A DNA stretch of 64,000 nt from Paenibacillus sp. V4I7 (GCF_030817275.1 NZ_JAUSZD010000002.1:5394001-5458000); one strand, 5' to 3'; positions 10,411 through 21,088 are shown, counted from the first letter of the stretch. Made by a program: numbers and translations. Notes: generated from the letters alone by a model not told the origin.

Positions 10411-10443
10411 GAAAAAATCCACCCTCCTAATTGGAGAGTGGAC
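10411..10443 (-). terminator. Terminator downstream of the chemoreceptor gene
   Basis: On the minus strand TCCACTCTCC pairs with GGAGGGTGGA around a 5-base loop and is followed by TTTTTTCTG. Confidence 0.85.
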
Positions 10444-10459
10444 TGCGTATTCTATGATA

Positions 10460-12625
10460 CTAAACTTCGAATTTGGATAAAGTGTCGTTAAGCGATTTGG
10501 ACAGCTGATCCAGCTTGTCCGACAGTTTAACTAAACCGTCACTGATACTAAGTTGTTCTGAACTCAATGAAGCAACTTCTTCCGATGTAGCTAGGGATTC
10601 CTCAGCTACCGCGCTGACATTCGTCATTGCATCGGAAAGTACAACTTGTGATTGCTCCAGTGTGGAGATCGAATCACTTACCGTGCTTAGCTGTGTAATG
10701 AATCCACCCATGTGATTCGTTACTTGTTTGAAGATGGTGTCGGCTTCTTTTACAGCTAATATTTGTTCTTGGAAAATGGGTGTTGCCGTTGAAAGCACTT
10801 TCACCGTCTCATCGATTTCTTTCGTGATGGTTTCTGTAATTTGACCTACGACATCAATGGATTGTCTGGATTGATCCGCTAGTTTACGAATCTCATCTGC
10901 AACCACCATGAAGCCTTTACCAGCTGCACCAGCACGTGCGGCCTCAATTGTCGCATTTAAAGACAAAATATTCGTTTGCTTCGTCATATTATTAAGAACA
11001 TCCAAGATTTTACGAATAGAACGGGTACTGTCCTTCAAATTATCGACTTTATCAACCATCGAGCGAATCATTTCTTCTGTCAGGTTCGTTTTTGAAATAA
11101 GTTCCGTCATATACTTCGTACCTTGCTCACTGGAGCTTTGAACATCCGCAGCAGCCGTTCCCATCTCGAGGTTGGCTTCGATTACCTGCTTCATTTGCTC
11201 GCCAATATGATAAGTTAACTCATTGCCTCTCTCAGACTCCGTTGCCAATCCTCCGGCACCATTGGAAATCTCATCCGTCGCGACTGCAATTTCTCTTGCA
11301 GCTGTAGCCGTTACCTTCGAGGAATTCGTTAATTCTTGTGCGGTTTCGAAAACAGCTTGAGCAGAAGAGCTGGTTTGTTGAACCAAGGTTGTAATCTGCT
11401 GCATCATCACATCAAAGCTGGCACCTAGTTGTCCTATTTCATCTTGTGTTTTGTAGTTAGCACGCACCGTAAGTTTCCCTTTAGCACCTTGCTGCATCAG
11501 GTTACGTAGATTAATCAGAGGACGTCCGATCATTCTAGCTACGAATAATCCGATTAGCACAGCGGCAATAGCCGCAAACAAGGCGATTAGAAGCGTATAA
11601 TTGAAGATTTGCTTAGCATCCTTCACAAGAGCGCTCACAGGTATATCACCAACAAGATTCCAACCGGATATGGACGATTTATAATAGGCTACCAAGTGAT
11701 CATCGCTCGTTATAAAAGAGCCGTGTTCTTCTTCTAATTGTTCTTTCGTCAATTTGACGTCAGAATCTTTTTCTAATTCCGAGATTTCTTTATTAGCTAT
11801 GTATTTGTTTTCTGTATTCGTAATGACAACCTTACTATCATCACCTAATGACATCCCAGTAATCTCTTTAGTGAGTAAATCTGTATTAAGCTCTATCAGA
11901 AGAATGGCTGATGTGGTATTCGTAAGTGTATTTCTCATCACTCGACCAATAGCAAATGTATTGGACGAGCCGCTGGAATACCCTTTGACTTTACTATCTA
12001 ACCAAGCCACTTTTCCACCGTTCTCAACAGTCTTATTAAACCAATCATTTCCGCTTGAATTCTCGCTAAATGACGAACCGCCTGAACCTGTGATAACGAT
12101 CAATTTACCATCAGGTCTGTAAAGATGAAGCGTTTTAATTGCTTTGTTCGAGAAAGTCACCACATTCAATTTCTCCGTCAATTGACGAGTAACATCAAGA
12201 GCTTCGTAGGAGGATGGATCTAACGTAGGAATTGACCCAAGCAAATCCTGCAGATCCTTGTTAAGCATAATTTGTAGAGATACTTCATCAAAAGTTTGAT
12301 AAAGAAAATCTAGTTTTTGCCCCGCCTGTGTTACGGTTTGAAGACTGGATTCAGACACTTTGTTCTTAATCACATTTTTCGATACCGTGTAAGAAATCAA
12401 ACCCACAGTAAGGACGAAAAAAAGAATACTTACAAAAAACATTAAAAACAGCTTCATACCTACGGATTTCACAGGATTTTCTACCTTGACTTGCTTCATT
12501 TCTTTAAAAGCGATCGAACCCATTTGCTTAGATTTGTTGCTTGCCACACCTACAATACGACCCCATGGAACATTACGAATTGCTTGAACTACTTTGTCTA
12601 AAATACTTTGAAGTTTCTGATTCAT
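10460..12625 (-). CDS. Methyl-accepting chemotaxis protein
   Basis: The 721-residue transducer has an N-terminal cytoplasmic stretch of about 60 residues, a first membrane span ([18 protein letters not shown]), a roughly 250-residue extracellular sensor of dCache type, a second span ([18 protein letters not shown]), a HAMP domain and a long signalling coiled coil. The conserved hairpin tip reads [23 protein letters not shown] at 12625 is preferred because GGCGGTG sits 6 bases before it; an upstream in-frame extension to 12694 has no such site. The long cytoplasmic segment before the first membrane span is unusual. Ligand unknown; no che genes are near, so it acts as an orphan receptor. Confidence 0.92.
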   Translation of the reverse strand: MNQKLQSILDKVVQAIRNVPWGRIVGVASNKSKQMGSIAFKEMKQVKVENPVKSVGMKLFLMFFVSILFFVLTVGLISYTVSKNVIKNKVSESSLQTVTQAGQKLDFLYQTFDEVSLQIMLNKDLQDLLGSIPTLDPSSYEALDVTRQLTEKLNVVTFSNKAIKTLHLYRPDGKLIVITGSGGSSFSENSSGNDWFNKTVENGGKVAWLDSKVKGYSSGSSNTFAIGRVMRNTLTNTTSAILLIELNTDLLTKEITGMSLGDDSKVVITNTENKYIANKEISELEKDSDVKLTKEQLEEEHGSFITSDDHLVAYYKSSISGWNLVGDIPVSALVKDAKQIFNYTLLIALFAAIAAVLIGLFVARMIGRPLINLRNLMQQGAKGKLTVRANYKTQDEIGQLGASFDVMMQQITTLVQQTSSSAQAVFETAQELTNSSKVTATAAREIAVATDEISNGAGGLATESERGNELTYHIGEQMKQVIEANLEMGTAAADVQSSSEQGTKYMTELISKTNLTEEMIRSMVDKVDNLKDSTRSIRKILDVLNNMTKQTNILSLNATIEAARAGAAGKGFMVVADEIRKLADQSRQSIDVVGQITETITKEIDETVKVLSTATPIFQEQILAVKEADTIFKQVTNHMGGFITQLSTVSDSISTLEQSQVVLSDAMTNVSAVAEESLATSEEVASLSSEQLSISDGLVKLSDKLDQLSKSLNDTLSKFEV

Positions 12626-12759
12626 TTGTTCACCGCCATTAGTTTCTACTTCCTGCATATACCAGACTTTTGAACTAGAATGTAAAGGGTTCACTTTACG
12701 TTTTTAAATAATTTCGACACACTTTACCATTATCCTTCAAAATCCGATCTAAAATAAAT

Positions 12760-12806
12760 AAAAAAAGAAACTTTCTCCAATTTACTCGAGTTTGAAGAAA
12801 GTTTCC
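12760..12806 (-). terminator. Terminator of the mltG/U32 operon
   Basis: On the minus strand GGAAACTTTCTTC pairs imperfectly with GAGAAAGTTTC and is followed by a long T-rich run. It lies just after the stop of the second U32 gene. Confidence 0.85.
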
Positions 12807-12812
12807 ATGAAC

Positions 12813-14096
12813 TTATTTTCCTGTTTTCTTACGCATCATATCCCATTTTTTTACAGCTTTATCCGTTTGTAATTTGATCATTTGAAGTGGATGTCTAGCT
12901 GCATCTAATTCTAAGCCATCTTCATTTCTTATGACCCCAACCTTTTGCTTAAAATGCGTACCATCCGGTCCAAAAAATTCAATTTCTTGGCCAGTCTTGA
13001 AATGATTTCTTTGCTGTATGAGCGCCGTGCCCGATTCAGCATCATACCCCATAACCAGACCAACAAAATCATATCCAACCACTTTATCTTCTGGCTCAAA
13101 AATATGATCCTCATGCCCTGGCGCCTCATAGAAGAAGCCGGAGTTCAAAGGTCGGTTTGCTGCTTTATATATTTCATCCTGCCACAAAGGGTTGACCTCG
13201 AAATGCTCTGGATCGGCAAAGTAGGCATCAATGGCTTGGCGGTAGGCATTAACAACCGTAGCCACATAATGAATGCTCTTCATCCTGCCCTCAATCTTGA
13301 AGCTGTCTACGCCAGATTCGATCATCTCTGCAATATGTTCAATCATGCTCAGATCCTTCGAGCCCATTGTGAAAGCATCATCTTCCTCGCCAAACATCGG
13401 CAAATCCGTAGCCAAAGGAGCAGAGAGTGGTTGATCCTTGGCAAATAAATCGTACTTCCAACGGCATGATTGCGAGCAGCCGCCGCGATTGGAATCTCGA
13501 TCCGTGAAATGATTAGAAAGCACACATCGGCCCGAGTACGAGCTGCACATTGCCCCATGTATGAAAGCTTCAATCTCTACATCGACATGAGCTTTAATCT
13601 GATCGATTTCTTCCATGCTGACTTCGCGGGCAAGAACAACTCGTTCAATACCCTGGTCTTTCCAGAACTTCACGGTTTGCCAGTTCATAACGGATTGCTG
13701 TGTGCTCACATGAACTTCCAACTTAGGAGCTACTCTTCTGCACGTCTCCATAATAATTGGATCAGCTGCAATAATAGCAGAGATCCCAACCTCTTGAAGT
13801 CCTCTCAAATAATCATCAAGGCCTTCTATATCCTCATTATGAGCATAAATATTCGTTGCTACGAATACTTTTGCCCCATATTGATTGGCAAACTCTACGG
13901 CTTCGCGCATTTCCTCCTGCGAAAAGTTATCCGCGTTGGAACGGAGACCATACTTCTGGCCACCGATGTAAACCGCATCCGCTCCGTAATGGATCGCAAA
14001 TTTCAGCTTCTCTAAATTGCCTGCTGGAGCCAGTAATTCCGGCTTGTTAAGCCTAACACGCTTTCCTCTAGCTCGGGCTTCTATGGCTGTCGTCAT
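12813..14096 (-). CDS. trhP2: Peptidase U32 family tRNA hydroxylation protein, YrrO/TrhP2-like
   Basis: The 427-residue U32 protein contains the family signature EAFIHGAMCSSYSGRC and a cysteine set continuing in GGCSQSCRW, which probably binds a metal cluster. By gene order it is YrrO, reported in B. subtilis as TrhP2, needed for prephenate-dependent 5-hydroxyuridine at tRNA wobble position 34; older annotations call it a collagenase-like protease. ATG at 14096 was chosen because AAGGTG is 10 bases upstream; GTG at 14099 is also possible, while a TTG at 14126 has no good site. It follows the partner gene by 26 bases. Confidence 0.85.
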   Translation of the reverse strand: MTTAIEARARGKRVRLNKPELLAPAGNLEKLKFAIHYGADAVYIGGQKYGLRSNADNFSQEEMREAVEFANQYGAKVFVATNIYAHNEDIEGLDDYLRGLQEVGISAIIAADPIIMETCRRVAPKLEVHVSTQQSVMNWQTVKFWKDQGIERVVLAREVSMEEIDQIKAHVDVEIEAFIHGAMCSSYSGRCVLSNHFTDRDSNRGGCSQSCRWKYDLFAKDQPLSAPLATDLPMFGEEDDAFTMGSKDLSMIEHIAEMIESGVDSFKIEGRMKSIHYVATVVNAYRQAIDAYFADPEHFEVNPLWQDEIYKAANRPLNSGFFYEAPGHEDHIFEPEDKVVGYDFVGLVMGYDAESGTALIQQRNHFKTGQEIEFFGPDGTHFKQKVGVIRNEDGLELDAARHPLQMIKLQTDKAVKKWDMMRKKTGK

Positions 14097-14122
14097 CACG
14101 ATAACGCACCTTCTTTCATCTA

Positions 14123-15052
14123 TCAATATACCTGTTCTTTGTAGAAAAACCCATATGACAATTCGCGTTCAGGATCTTGCAGCTTAACTATCGCATCCAA
14201 CCATTCCTGTTGAAAGATATATCCTTCAGGATCAGCTGCATAAGCATCAATGACAGCCCGATAGCTTCTCACTACTGTTTCGTTATAAAGAGAAGATTTC
14301 AAAAGACCTTCGATTTTCAAGCTATCTATTTGACCGTCCATAAGCTCAGGTAAATTTTCCAACATACATATATCTTCAGAACTCATAATGTGCGTGCCAT
14401 TACTATCTTCGTATATAGGATAACGCTGATCACGGCGTTCATGCTCAATGAGGAAAAGCCCTCGCTCCATGGAACGATCCTGCTCAGCTGCATCTTTCCC
14501 TTGGTGCTCGATATAATTCTTCACTAACTCACGCTTAGAATGATATATATTGGTGATGCCATGTACTTGAACTTCAACAGCCAACTCCGCATGCTCTTTA
14601 AAAGCCAAAACCTGCTCCATATTCAATTCTCTAGCTAGGACCACACGGGTAGCTCCTTGCTTAGCCCAATAATTCGCAGTCGCGTAATTGGTTGATGTCA
14701 TCTCTGCATTCCAGTGCAGTGTTAGCGGCTTAGGTAAATTACGGGCAGTCATGAGTACCGCTGGATCGCCGAAAATGATTGCATCCACACCGTATTCCTG
14801 TAATTTGGCTAAATAATCATGCAGCCCTTCAAGGGCATTATTGTCGAAAATATTGTTTACAGCTACATATACACTAGCCTTCTGTTCATGTGCCCAGGAC
14901 ACAGCTTCCTGTATCTCTTCAAGTTTCACTTCTCCCGGCAGGCGCATGCCGTAGCGCGCTTCGCCAATAATAACCGCATCTGCGCCTGCTTCGATCAATC
15001 TTTTCAGTTCTGCCACAGTGCTGCAGCTTACTACTAACTCTGGTTTTTTCAA
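14123..15052 (-). CDS. trhP1: Peptidase U32 family protein, YrrN/TrhP1-like
   Basis: The 309-residue paralogue of the next gene has the same N-terminal barrel start (ELVVSCSTVAELKRLIEAGA) and VEVQVHGITNIYHSKR where the longer partner has its cysteine-rich signature; it lacks those cysteines. In B. subtilis the short and long U32 proteins act together in tRNA 5-hydroxyuridine formation. TTG start at 15052 with AAGGTAGGG upstream. The B. subtilis neighbour yrrM (trmR), whose product methylates 5-hydroxyuridine, is absent: only 46 bases separate this gene from mltG. Confidence 0.82.
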   Translation of the reverse strand: MKKPELVVSCSTVAELKRLIEAGADAVIIGEARYGMRLPGEVKLEEIQEAVSWAHEQKASVYVAVNNIFDNNALEGLHDYLAKLQEYGVDAIIFGDPAVLMTARNLPKPLTLHWNAEMTSTNYATANYWAKQGATRVVLARELNMEQVLAFKEHAELAVEVQVHGITNIYHSKRELVKNYIEHQGKDAAEQDRSMERGLFLIEHERRDQRYPIYEDSNGTHIMSSEDICMLENLPELMDGQIDSLKIEGLLKSSLYNETVVRSYRAVIDAYAADPEGYIFQQEWLDAIVKLQDPERELSYGFFYKEQVY

Positions 15053-15098
15053 TTGCTTACCCTACCTTCTATCAGCTTACTATCATAAGTTCGAACTA

Positions 15099-16205
15099 CT
15101 AATTCGCGACCTTCTTGCTTTCTGTAATATTCTTCTTATGCTCTTCAAAAGTTTCTGCGAACAAATGCCCTTTGGTCCCATCCTTCTTAGTTACGTAGAA
15201 TAAATACTTCGTCTCTTCCGGATAAATAGCTGCTTTCATCGAGGCAAGACTCGGACTCGCGATCGGTCCCGGTGGTAAACCTGTATTCAAATACGTGTTA
15301 TAAGGACTTTGTATTTGAAGATCCTTCTCCAGCAATCTCTCTTTGGACTTATCGAATAAATATTGCACGGTTGCATCAATTTGAAGAGGCATATTCTTCT
15401 TTAACCGGTTCTGGATAACGCCGGATACAAGTGCACGCTCTTCATTTACAACCACTTCACGTTCAATTAAAGATGCAATGGTCAACATCTGGTGGATGTC
15501 AAGTCCGCGCTCCTTGAGCTTGTCCTTCCAGTCTGATGGAAGTGTCGCCAGCTTCTTATCCAGCTCCTGCAGTGTTCGCTCAATGAACTCTTGTTCCGTG
15601 GAGTCCTTCTTAAACTCGTATGTTTCTGGGAACAGATACCCTTCGAGACGATGTTTGATGCTTTTATTATCAGGAAGCGTTGCGATCGTTTCCCCTTTGA
15701 GCCCGGCAGGCGCATCCGCCAACTGTAGAAAAACTTCCTTTTTCCAAGGAGTCTGCTCATTTAATTTGGCTGCAATTTGATCAATGGTATAGCCCTCAGG
15801 GATTGTAATACGGATGACCTCTTCCTTCACAGTCTCCCCTTTATTCAGTTTATTGATCATTTCTTCGAATGTCATGCCCGGCTTCATACTGTACTCGCCT
15901 GCTTGAAGTCTGGAGCCCTGTTTCTTCACCTTTAAATAATACGTAAAAACCGAAGAATTTTTAATAAGTCCCTTCGTTTCAAGCTCCTTGGCGATCTGTA
16001 AAGACCCTGCGCCTTGTGGAATTGAAACTCTTACTTCTTGCTCTGAAGCCTCTACAGGCTGGAGCGCATTCGCAATATACAATCCGATGCCGCCTGCAGT
16101 TCCAATGATAATAAGCAGCAATAGTCCAAAGACAAGAAGGATGAGCTTAAGCTTACTTCTTCTAGGCTTATTCTGTTCATTCTCTTGTTCAAGCATGTTG
16201 TTCAC
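15099..16205 (-). CDS. mltG: Endolytic murein transglycosylase MltG (YrrL)
   Basis: The 368-residue protein has a basic cytoplasmic N-terminus, one membrane span (LKLILLVFGLLLLIIIG), a LysM-like segment and the YceG catalytic domain with the expected Glu in SLIEREVV and the downstream region MPLQIDATVQYL. It cuts nascent glycan strands and so sets their length. GTG at 16205 sits 6 bases from AGGAGG and was preferred over a longer frame running to 16274. Immediately 5' of this binding site is a copy of the hairpin repeat, and a terminator stands before that. Confidence 0.9.
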   Translation of the reverse strand: MNNMLEQENEQNKPRRSKLKLILLVFGLLLLIIIGTAGGIGLYIANALQPVEASEQEVRVSIPQGAGSLQIAKELETKGLIKNSSVFTYYLKVKKQGSRLQAGEYSMKPGMTFEEMINKLNKGETVKEEVIRITIPEGYTIDQIAAKLNEQTPWKKEVFLQLADAPAGLKGETIATLPDNKSIKHRLEGYLFPETYEFKKDSTEQEFIERTLQELDKKLATLPSDWKDKLKERGLDIHQMLTIASLIEREVVVNEERALVSGVIQNRLKKNMPLQIDATVQYLFDKSKERLLEKDLQIQSPYNTYLNTGLPPGPIASPSLASMKAAIYPEETKYLFYVTKKDGTKGHLFAETFEEHKKNITESKKVAN

Positions 16206-16216
16206 AATAATCCTCC

Positions 16217-16256
16217 TAAGAATTTTCGTAAGAAAACTGAGTTCGTAAGCATTTCT
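16217..16256. repeat. TTCGTAAGC hairpin repeat upstream of mltG
   Basis: TTTTCGTAAGAAAAC forms a small hairpin followed by TGAGTTCGTAAGCA. On the minus strand it abuts the CTTAGGAGG ribosome binding site of mltG. Same family as 3961-4030, 47622-47660 and 62988-63067. Confidence 0.75.
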
Positions 16257-16273
16257 ATACCCCAAAGCAAACA

Positions 16274-16299
16274 AAAACGAGCGGATGCGCTCCGCTCGG
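16274..16299 (-). terminator. Terminator between the DUF1292 pair and mltG
   Basis: On the minus strand CGAGCGGAGCGCATCCGCTCG forms a GC-rich hairpin followed by TTTTTG. It separates mltG from the genes upstream, at least partly. Confidence 0.8.
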
Positions 16300-16310
16300 T
16301 TGTATGCTTC

Positions 16311-16613
16311 TTACAATTCATCCTGTTCTGGAAATACCATCTCGTCGTAGAGCTCTGAAACGGTTTCCCATTCCTCGTCATCCTCGATGGTTTCCAATTC
16401 ATACTGTCCGTCACTATCTGTCGTCACTCGGAAAACAGCAACCTCGTCTTCCTTCTTGAGTTCATCAGATTGCAGAACAGCATACGTATAATTTCCATAA
16501 ACGAATTCTTTAAGAAGATGATACACCGTTGATTCATTTTGCTCATCAAACAAAATAATATCATCCCCGTAAGTTTTGCGCAATAAGTCAGAAGGCGTCG
16601 TACTCATGCTCAT
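16311..16613 (-). CDS. DUF1292 acidic protein (YrzB-like), second copy
   Basis: The 100-residue acidic cytoplasmic protein has the DUF1292 pattern DDIILFDEQN ... YAVLQSDE ... EVAVFRV ... EWETVSELYDEM. Its start ATG overlaps the stop of the first DUF1292 gene by 4 bases (ATGA), so the two are translationally coupled. Function of the family is unknown. Its position between ruvX and mltG matches single-copy yrzB in B. subtilis. Confidence 0.85.
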   Translation of the reverse strand: MSMSTTPSDLLRKTYGDDIILFDEQNESTVYHLLKEFVYGNYTYAVLQSDELKKEDEVAVFRVTTDSDGQYELETIEDDEEWETVSELYDEMVFPEQDEL

Positions 16614-16918
16614 GCTTCTTCTTCCTCATCGAATTCTGCCATTAAGGTATTGAATGTTTCTTCAACAATATTCCATTCTTCTTCATCTTCGATGGTGAAC
16701 AGCTTCAAATCCTCGCCGTCCTCATCCTCTTCATAGCGAAATGCGTACACTTCATCAGATTCTTCATCTCCGCCGTCAGTAGGCACGACCATCATATACT
16801 TCTTGTCAGAACCGTCCACTTCGAATTTCATGATAACCTCGAACTCTTCTTCGTTGCCTTCATCGTCCGGGATGTAAATGATTTCTGGTTGTTCCTCACG
16901 CAATTCTTCTTTGGACAT
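16610..16918 (-). CDS. DUF1292 acidic protein (YrzB-like), first copy
   Basis: The 102-residue, strongly acidic protein shares with its downstream neighbour the layout EIIYIPDDEGNEEEF ... YMMVVPTD ... EVYAFRYEED ... EWNIVEETFNTL. GAGGTG precedes ATG by 6 bases. It lies 6 bases after ruvX in the alaS-ireB-ruvX run. Family function is unknown; two tandem copies point to a local duplication. Confidence 0.87.
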   Translation of the reverse strand: MSKEELREEQPEIIYIPDDEGNEEEFEVIMKFEVDGSDKKYMMVVPTDGGDEESDEVYAFRYEEDEDGEDLKLFTIEDEEEWNIVEETFNTLMAEFDEEEEA

Positions 16919-16924
16919 GTTCGT

Positions 16925-17341
16925 TCACCTCTTCATATTGGCATCCATGTAACCTTGCAGGATGAGCTGTGCGGCCATTTTATCAATAACCAGCTTGCGT
17001 TTCTTCCGACTCACATCAGCTTCAAGAAGTGTGCGTGTCGCAGCTACGGTCGTTAACCGCTCATCCCACAAGTGTACAGGTACACTTAGTTTTTGCTCTA
17101 ATTCTTGTGAAAATGCGATAGCAAGCTCACCGCGTGGCCCTATTGTATTATTCATATTTTTGGGTAAGCCTACCACTATTTGAGTAACACCATACTGTTT
17201 GACAATAGCCTCCAGCCGAGCGATGTCTTCCCCAGGCTTCCGACGATGTATGACTTCAAGCCCTTGAGCCGTCCAACCAAGCTCATCGCTCATCGCTACA
17301 CCAATCGTTTTGTCCCCATAATCCAAACCTATCCATCTCAT
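16925..17341 (-). CDS. ruvX: Putative Holliday junction resolvase RuvX/YqgF (YrrK)
   Basis: The 138-residue RNase H-fold nuclease starts [17 protein letters not shown] with catalytic Asp7. It continues with [15 protein letters not shown] (about residue 93) and DKMAAQLIL near the end, which supply the other acidic residues. The family has been linked to Holliday junction processing and, in E. coli, to 16S rRNA 5' end maturation. Gene order ireB-ruvX-DUF1292 is that of B. subtilis. Confidence 0.93.
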   Translation of the reverse strand: MRWIGLDYGDKTIGVAMSDELGWTAQGLEVIHRRKPGEDIARLEAIVKQYGVTQIVVGLPKNMNNTIGPRGELAIAFSQELEQKLSVPVHLWDERLTTVAATRTLLEADVSRKKRKLVIDKMAAQLILQGYMDANMKR

Positions 17342-17359
17342 GCCGGTTCTCTTTTCCTT

Positions 17360-17620
17360 CTATTTGTGTTGACCCAGATAAGCACGAACTAATTCTTCAA
17401 TGAGTTCGTCCCGTTCCCGTTTACGAATGAGGCTCCGAGCATTGTTATGCCGTGGAATATAGGCAGGATCTCCGGAAAGCAAGTACCCGACAATCTGGTT
17501 GATCGGATTATACCCTTTTTCCTGAAGAGCATCGTACACCGCTAATAACACGTCTTTCGGCGAAGTCTCAATTTCTTCTGCTTTTACGTTAAACTTCATC
17601 GTTTTATCCATGGAACTCAT
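17360..17620 (-). CDS. IreB family regulatory phosphoprotein (DUF965, YrzL)
   Basis: The 86-residue protein begins [10 protein letters not shown] and contains [18 protein letters not shown] and [20 protein letters not shown], which define DUF965. In Enterococcus the homologue IreB is a substrate of the PASTA kinase IreK and restrains cephalosporin resistance; the Thr-containing N-terminus is kept here. ATG at 17620 has GAGGTG 6 bases upstream, so the longer frame to 17677 is unlikely. Confidence 0.9.
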   Translation of the reverse strand: MSSMDKTMKFNVKAEEIETSPKDVLLAVYDALQEKGYNPINQIVGYLLSGDPAYIPRHNNARSLIRKRERDELIEELVRAYLGQHK

Positions 17621-17732
17621 CAGGAGCACCTCACTTTCCTTGTGATACCATTGTAAAATATTTGAAAACCAATCCATGTATACTGGTTATATTCTCTATG
17701 GGTTTAAAAATTCCTGTCCCACAGAAAAATAA

Positions 17733-20360
17733 TTATGCAAATTGGGAAAGAAGTCCTTCAACTCCGGACAATGCAGCTTGCAATTTGGATGCATCCTTAC
17801 CACCTGCTTGCGCCATATCCGGACGACCGCCTCCGCTACCTCCAACAGCTTGAGCCACTTCTTTAATGATTTTGCCAGCGTGGAAGCCTTTAGCCACAAG
17901 ATCTGGCGTTACAGCAGCTACCAAATTGACTTTGTCATCAGCAACAGCGCCGAGTACGATAACAGCGGAACCGAGCTTCGTCTTCATCTCATCCACAATA
18001 TTGCGAAGCGAATCCATATCTGCTGCGTTGACTTGTGCAGCCAACACCGAAACCCCTGCTATTTGCTTCACTTGGTCTGTAAGTGAACCCGCTTCGATTC
18101 GCCCAAGTTTGCTGCGCAGTGACTCGTTTTCACGTGTCAGTTCCTTCACTTGCTGAAGCGTAGCTTCCACACGTTTAGGTACATCTTGAACATTTGATTT
18201 GAGCAAGCCCGCGGATTCTTTCAATAGTTGTAACTGTTGATCAAGGTATTCATACGCACTGCGGCCAGAGACCGCTTCGATCCGACGAACACCTGAACCG
18301 ATACCGGACTCGCTGACGATCTTGAATAAGCCAATTTGACCTGTATTCTGAACGTGGCAACCGCCGCACAGCTCTAAGCTGTAATCGCCCACTTGCACAA
18401 CGCGCACGATATCACCATATTTCTCACCGAACAATGCCATAGCTCCCATTGCTTTCGCGTCAGCGATTGCTTTGAGTGAAATATCCACATTCGTGTTGTT
18501 CCAAATTTGACGGTTCACACGCTGTTCCACATCCTGCAGTTCTTCGCTGCTAATGCTTCCGAAATGCGAGAAGTCAAACCGTAAACGGTCAGGTTCAACC
18601 AAAGACCCCGCTTGGTTAACATGCGTTCCAAGTACTTCCTTAAGCGCTTTGTGCAGCAAATGTGTAGCTGTATGGTTCTTAATGATGTCCCCACGCTCCG
18701 CAGCTGCAACAATAGCTTCTACCGAATCACCTTTGCGAAGTACACCCGACACAACAAGAACTTTGTGAACGTGCTGACCATGAGGCGCTTTGATAACATC
18801 TTCAACCTTCAATGACACTTGGTTACTTCGAATTATACCATAGTCACTTACCTGACCGCCGCTTTCAGCATAGAAAGGAGTCCGATCCAATACGACCTGA
18901 CAAGTCTCACCAACTCCGACAATGTCTACGAGTTCATTCTCGTGAACGATCGCCACAATACTAGCAGTAACTACCAATTCATTATATCCAACAAATTCGC
19001 TTTTAATCGTCAAATCAGACAACGGTCCGCCTTGTACCTTCATGCCGCCTTCTTTATGACTGGCCGCTCTAGCACGGTCACGTTGTTCCTGCATGGAAGT
19101 ATCAAACCCTGCGCGGTCGACCGTTAAACCCTTCTCAGAAGCAAAATCTTCGGTCAAATCGAAGGGGAAGCCATACGTATCATACAGCTTGAAAGCATCC
19201 GGTCCGCTGATCTGATTCGTCCCCGCTTGACATGTCTTTTCTACCATCTCGGCCAGAATGATCAAGCCATCACTTAACGTTTCATGGAAACGCTCCTCTT
19301 CGGTTCGGATGACCTTTTCGATAAATTCTCGTTTATCTACAACTTCCGTGTAGTAAACGCCCATTATTTCTCCAACGGTTGGTACCAGCTTATGAAGGAA
19401 TGGCTTATCAAGACCAAGTACTTTGCCGTATCGTACAGCGCGGCGCAGCAAACGGCGGATAACATAACCGCGGCCTTCATTAGAAGGCAGCACACCATCA
19501 CCAACGGAGAAAGCAACTGTGCGGATATGGTCAGCGATGACTTTGAGTGCAACATCGTGCTCATCGTTCACATGATATTTCACACCTGTAAGCTCACATG
19601 TTTTATCAATAATCGGCTTAAACAAATCCGTGTCAAAGTTTGAGTCTACATCTTGCAGAATCGAAGCAAAACGTTCTAATCCTGCACCGGTATCAATATT
19701 TTTGTTAGGGAGCGGTGTATAGCTGCCGTCCTTATTATGGTTGAATTGCGTAAATACAAGGTTCCATACTTCTAGGAAACGCTCATTTTCCCCACCTGGC
19801 CAGCATTCCGGATCAGACAAATCACCGTATTTATCACCGCGATCATAGAAAATCTCTGTACAAGGACCACATGGACCCTCGCCAATATCCCAGAAATTAT
19901 CTTCTTTGAGCTTATAAATACGATCTTCGGGTATACCAATTTGTTTGTTCCAAATTTCAAAAGCTTCCTCATCATCTTCATGCACAGTGACAGAAATACG
20001 ATTCGGATCAAAGCCGATCCATTGCGGATCAGTCAAAAACTCCCAAGCCCATGGAATGACTTCTTTTTTAAAATAGTCTCCGATGGAGAAATTCCCCAGC
20101 ATCTCAAAGAACGTATGATGTCTGCGTGTTTTACCTACATTTTCAATATCATTCGTACGAATACATTTCTGGGCATTCGTAATCCGTGGATTTTCTGGAA
20201 TTTCGCGTCCATCCAAATACGGCTTTAAAGGAGCAATCCCCGCATTAATCCACAAGAGTGAGGGGTCATTATGTGGGACGAGCGATGAACTTGGCTCTAT
20301 CTTATGCCCTTTACTTGCAAAGAATTGCAACCACTTGGAACGTATTTCACTTGCTTTCAT
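17733..20360 (-). CDS. alaS: Alanyl-tRNA synthetase
   Basis: The 875-residue enzyme has the class II catalytic domain ([36 protein letters not shown]), a tRNA-recognition domain, the editing domain with [11 protein letters not shown] and CGGCH zinc residues, and a C-terminal C-Ala domain ([16 protein letters not shown]). ATG at 20360 follows TGGAGGC at 9 bases; the upstream extension runs back toward the leader terminator and is rejected. Expression is controlled by the T-box leader upstream, which reads uncharged alanyl-tRNA. Confidence 0.97.
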   Translation of the reverse strand: MKASEIRSKWLQFFASKGHKIEPSSSLVPHNDPSLLWINAGIAPLKPYLDGREIPENPRITNAQKCIRTNDIENVGKTRRHHTFFEMLGNFSIGDYFKKEVIPWAWEFLTDPQWIGFDPNRISVTVHEDDEEAFEIWNKQIGIPEDRIYKLKEDNFWDIGEGPCGPCTEIFYDRGDKYGDLSDPECWPGGENERFLEVWNLVFTQFNHNKDGSYTPLPNKNIDTGAGLERFASILQDVDSNFDTDLFKPIIDKTCELTGVKYHVNDEHDVALKVIADHIRTVAFSVGDGVLPSNEGRGYVIRRLLRRAVRYGKVLGLDKPFLHKLVPTVGEIMGVYYTEVVDKREFIEKVIRTEEERFHETLSDGLIILAEMVEKTCQAGTNQISGPDAFKLYDTYGFPFDLTEDFASEKGLTVDRAGFDTSMQEQRDRARAASHKEGGMKVQGGPLSDLTIKSEFVGYNELVVTASIVAIVHENELVDIVGVGETCQVVLDRTPFYAESGGQVSDYGIIRSNQVSLKVEDVIKAPHGQHVHKVLVVSGVLRKGDSVEAIVAAAERGDIIKNHTATHLLHKALKEVLGTHVNQAGSLVEPDRLRFDFSHFGSISSEELQDVEQRVNRQIWNNTNVDISLKAIADAKAMGAMALFGEKYGDIVRVVQVGDYSLELCGGCHVQNTGQIGLFKIVSESGIGSGVRRIEAVSGRSAYEYLDQQLQLLKESAGLLKSNVQDVPKRVEATLQQVKELTRENESLRSKLGRIEAGSLTDQVKQIAGVSVLAAQVNAADMDSLRNIVDEMKTKLGSAVIVLGAVADDKVNLVAAVTPDLVAKGFHAGKIIKEVAQAVGGSGGGRPDMAQAGGKDASKLQAALSGVEGLLSQFA

Positions 20361-20403
20361 CTTTTTCAAGCCTCCATATTTATCAATTGTTCGAAAAACA
20401 AAC

Positions 20404-20665
20404 AAAAAACGCCCCTGTAACATACAGGGACGAATAATCGCGGTACCACCCTGGTTATTGTGTTCGGTTCACCCTTGCTTATACCAAGAGGAAACAAACG
20501 CAATCTCCTTGTGCGGATCTTTAACGGGTCCAACCGGTGGAGTTCATCCACACTCCGAAACGAGCTTTGGGCCATCCTAGCATCGAAAGGTTCTCACAGC
20601 CGCCACTCAGTAATAATACTGCTCTAGCGGAACCTTCTCTCTGACGATGGACTATGGCTTACTAA
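20404..20665 (-). promoter_or_regulatory. T-box riboswitch leader of alaS
   Basis: On the minus strand the 14-base T-box AGGGTGGTACCGCG is at 20439-20452. It is followed by a terminator hairpin (20408-20432, CGTCCCTG / CAGGGGCG) and TTTTTTG. The 5' part contains a long stem I with GGTTC/GAACC pairing. The GCT triplet at 20579-20581, followed by A, is a plausible Ala specifier. Binding of uncharged tRNA to the T-box bulge would favour the antiterminator. Confidence 0.92.
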
Positions 20666-20857
20666 AGTTTCATCAACGCTTTCAATTCAGATATAGATAA
20701 GGCAAATTATAACTATATGCTAGTACCCTGTCAATATTCATGTAAAGTTTTGGGCTCTTAGTCCATTCAATTCAAAGAAAATTAATGGAACCAACCCTTT
20801 AAGGGAATCGTACCTACAATATACTCGTTCCTTATATGATCCTCGGAGGTGTTTCAA

Positions 20858-21088
20858 TTGGATTTTTCAACCCTCACCCTACTCGGGTTAATCACACCCA
20901 TCTTTGTATTAGTCATCTACATCATGACCAAGACTCTCATCAAAAAGGAGATACCCGATAGCCGTTATAATCCTTTTGATTATATAACTGGTCAAACCCA
21001 AGCCCCATTTCAAGAACAAAAAGAGCAAAAAGAAGAAAAGGACGACCAGGGAGACGACAAAGATAAAAACTTAAAAAATCATAGTTGA
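20858..21088 (+). CDS. Small membrane protein, possibly DUF3951
   Basis: The 76-residue protein has one hydrophobic span (LTLLGLITPIFVLVIYIM) followed by a basic patch, the phrase YNPFDYITGQT and a highly charged tail rich in Lys, Glu and Asp. The middle motif recalls the DUF3951 family, but this is from memory. TTG at 20858 lies 7 bases after GGAGGT; the GTG at 20849 overlaps that site and is rejected. It stands alone between the alaS leader and a Fur-type promoter. Confidence 0.6.
   Translation: MDFSTLTLLGLITPIFVLVIYIMTKTLIKKEIPDSRYNPFDYITGQTQAPFQEQKEQKEEKDDQGDDKDKNLKNHS

Noticed and set aside
13470-14015. 181-residue plus-strand frame opposite the U32 gene
   Set aside because: Antisense shadow of a conserved coding sequence without start signals.
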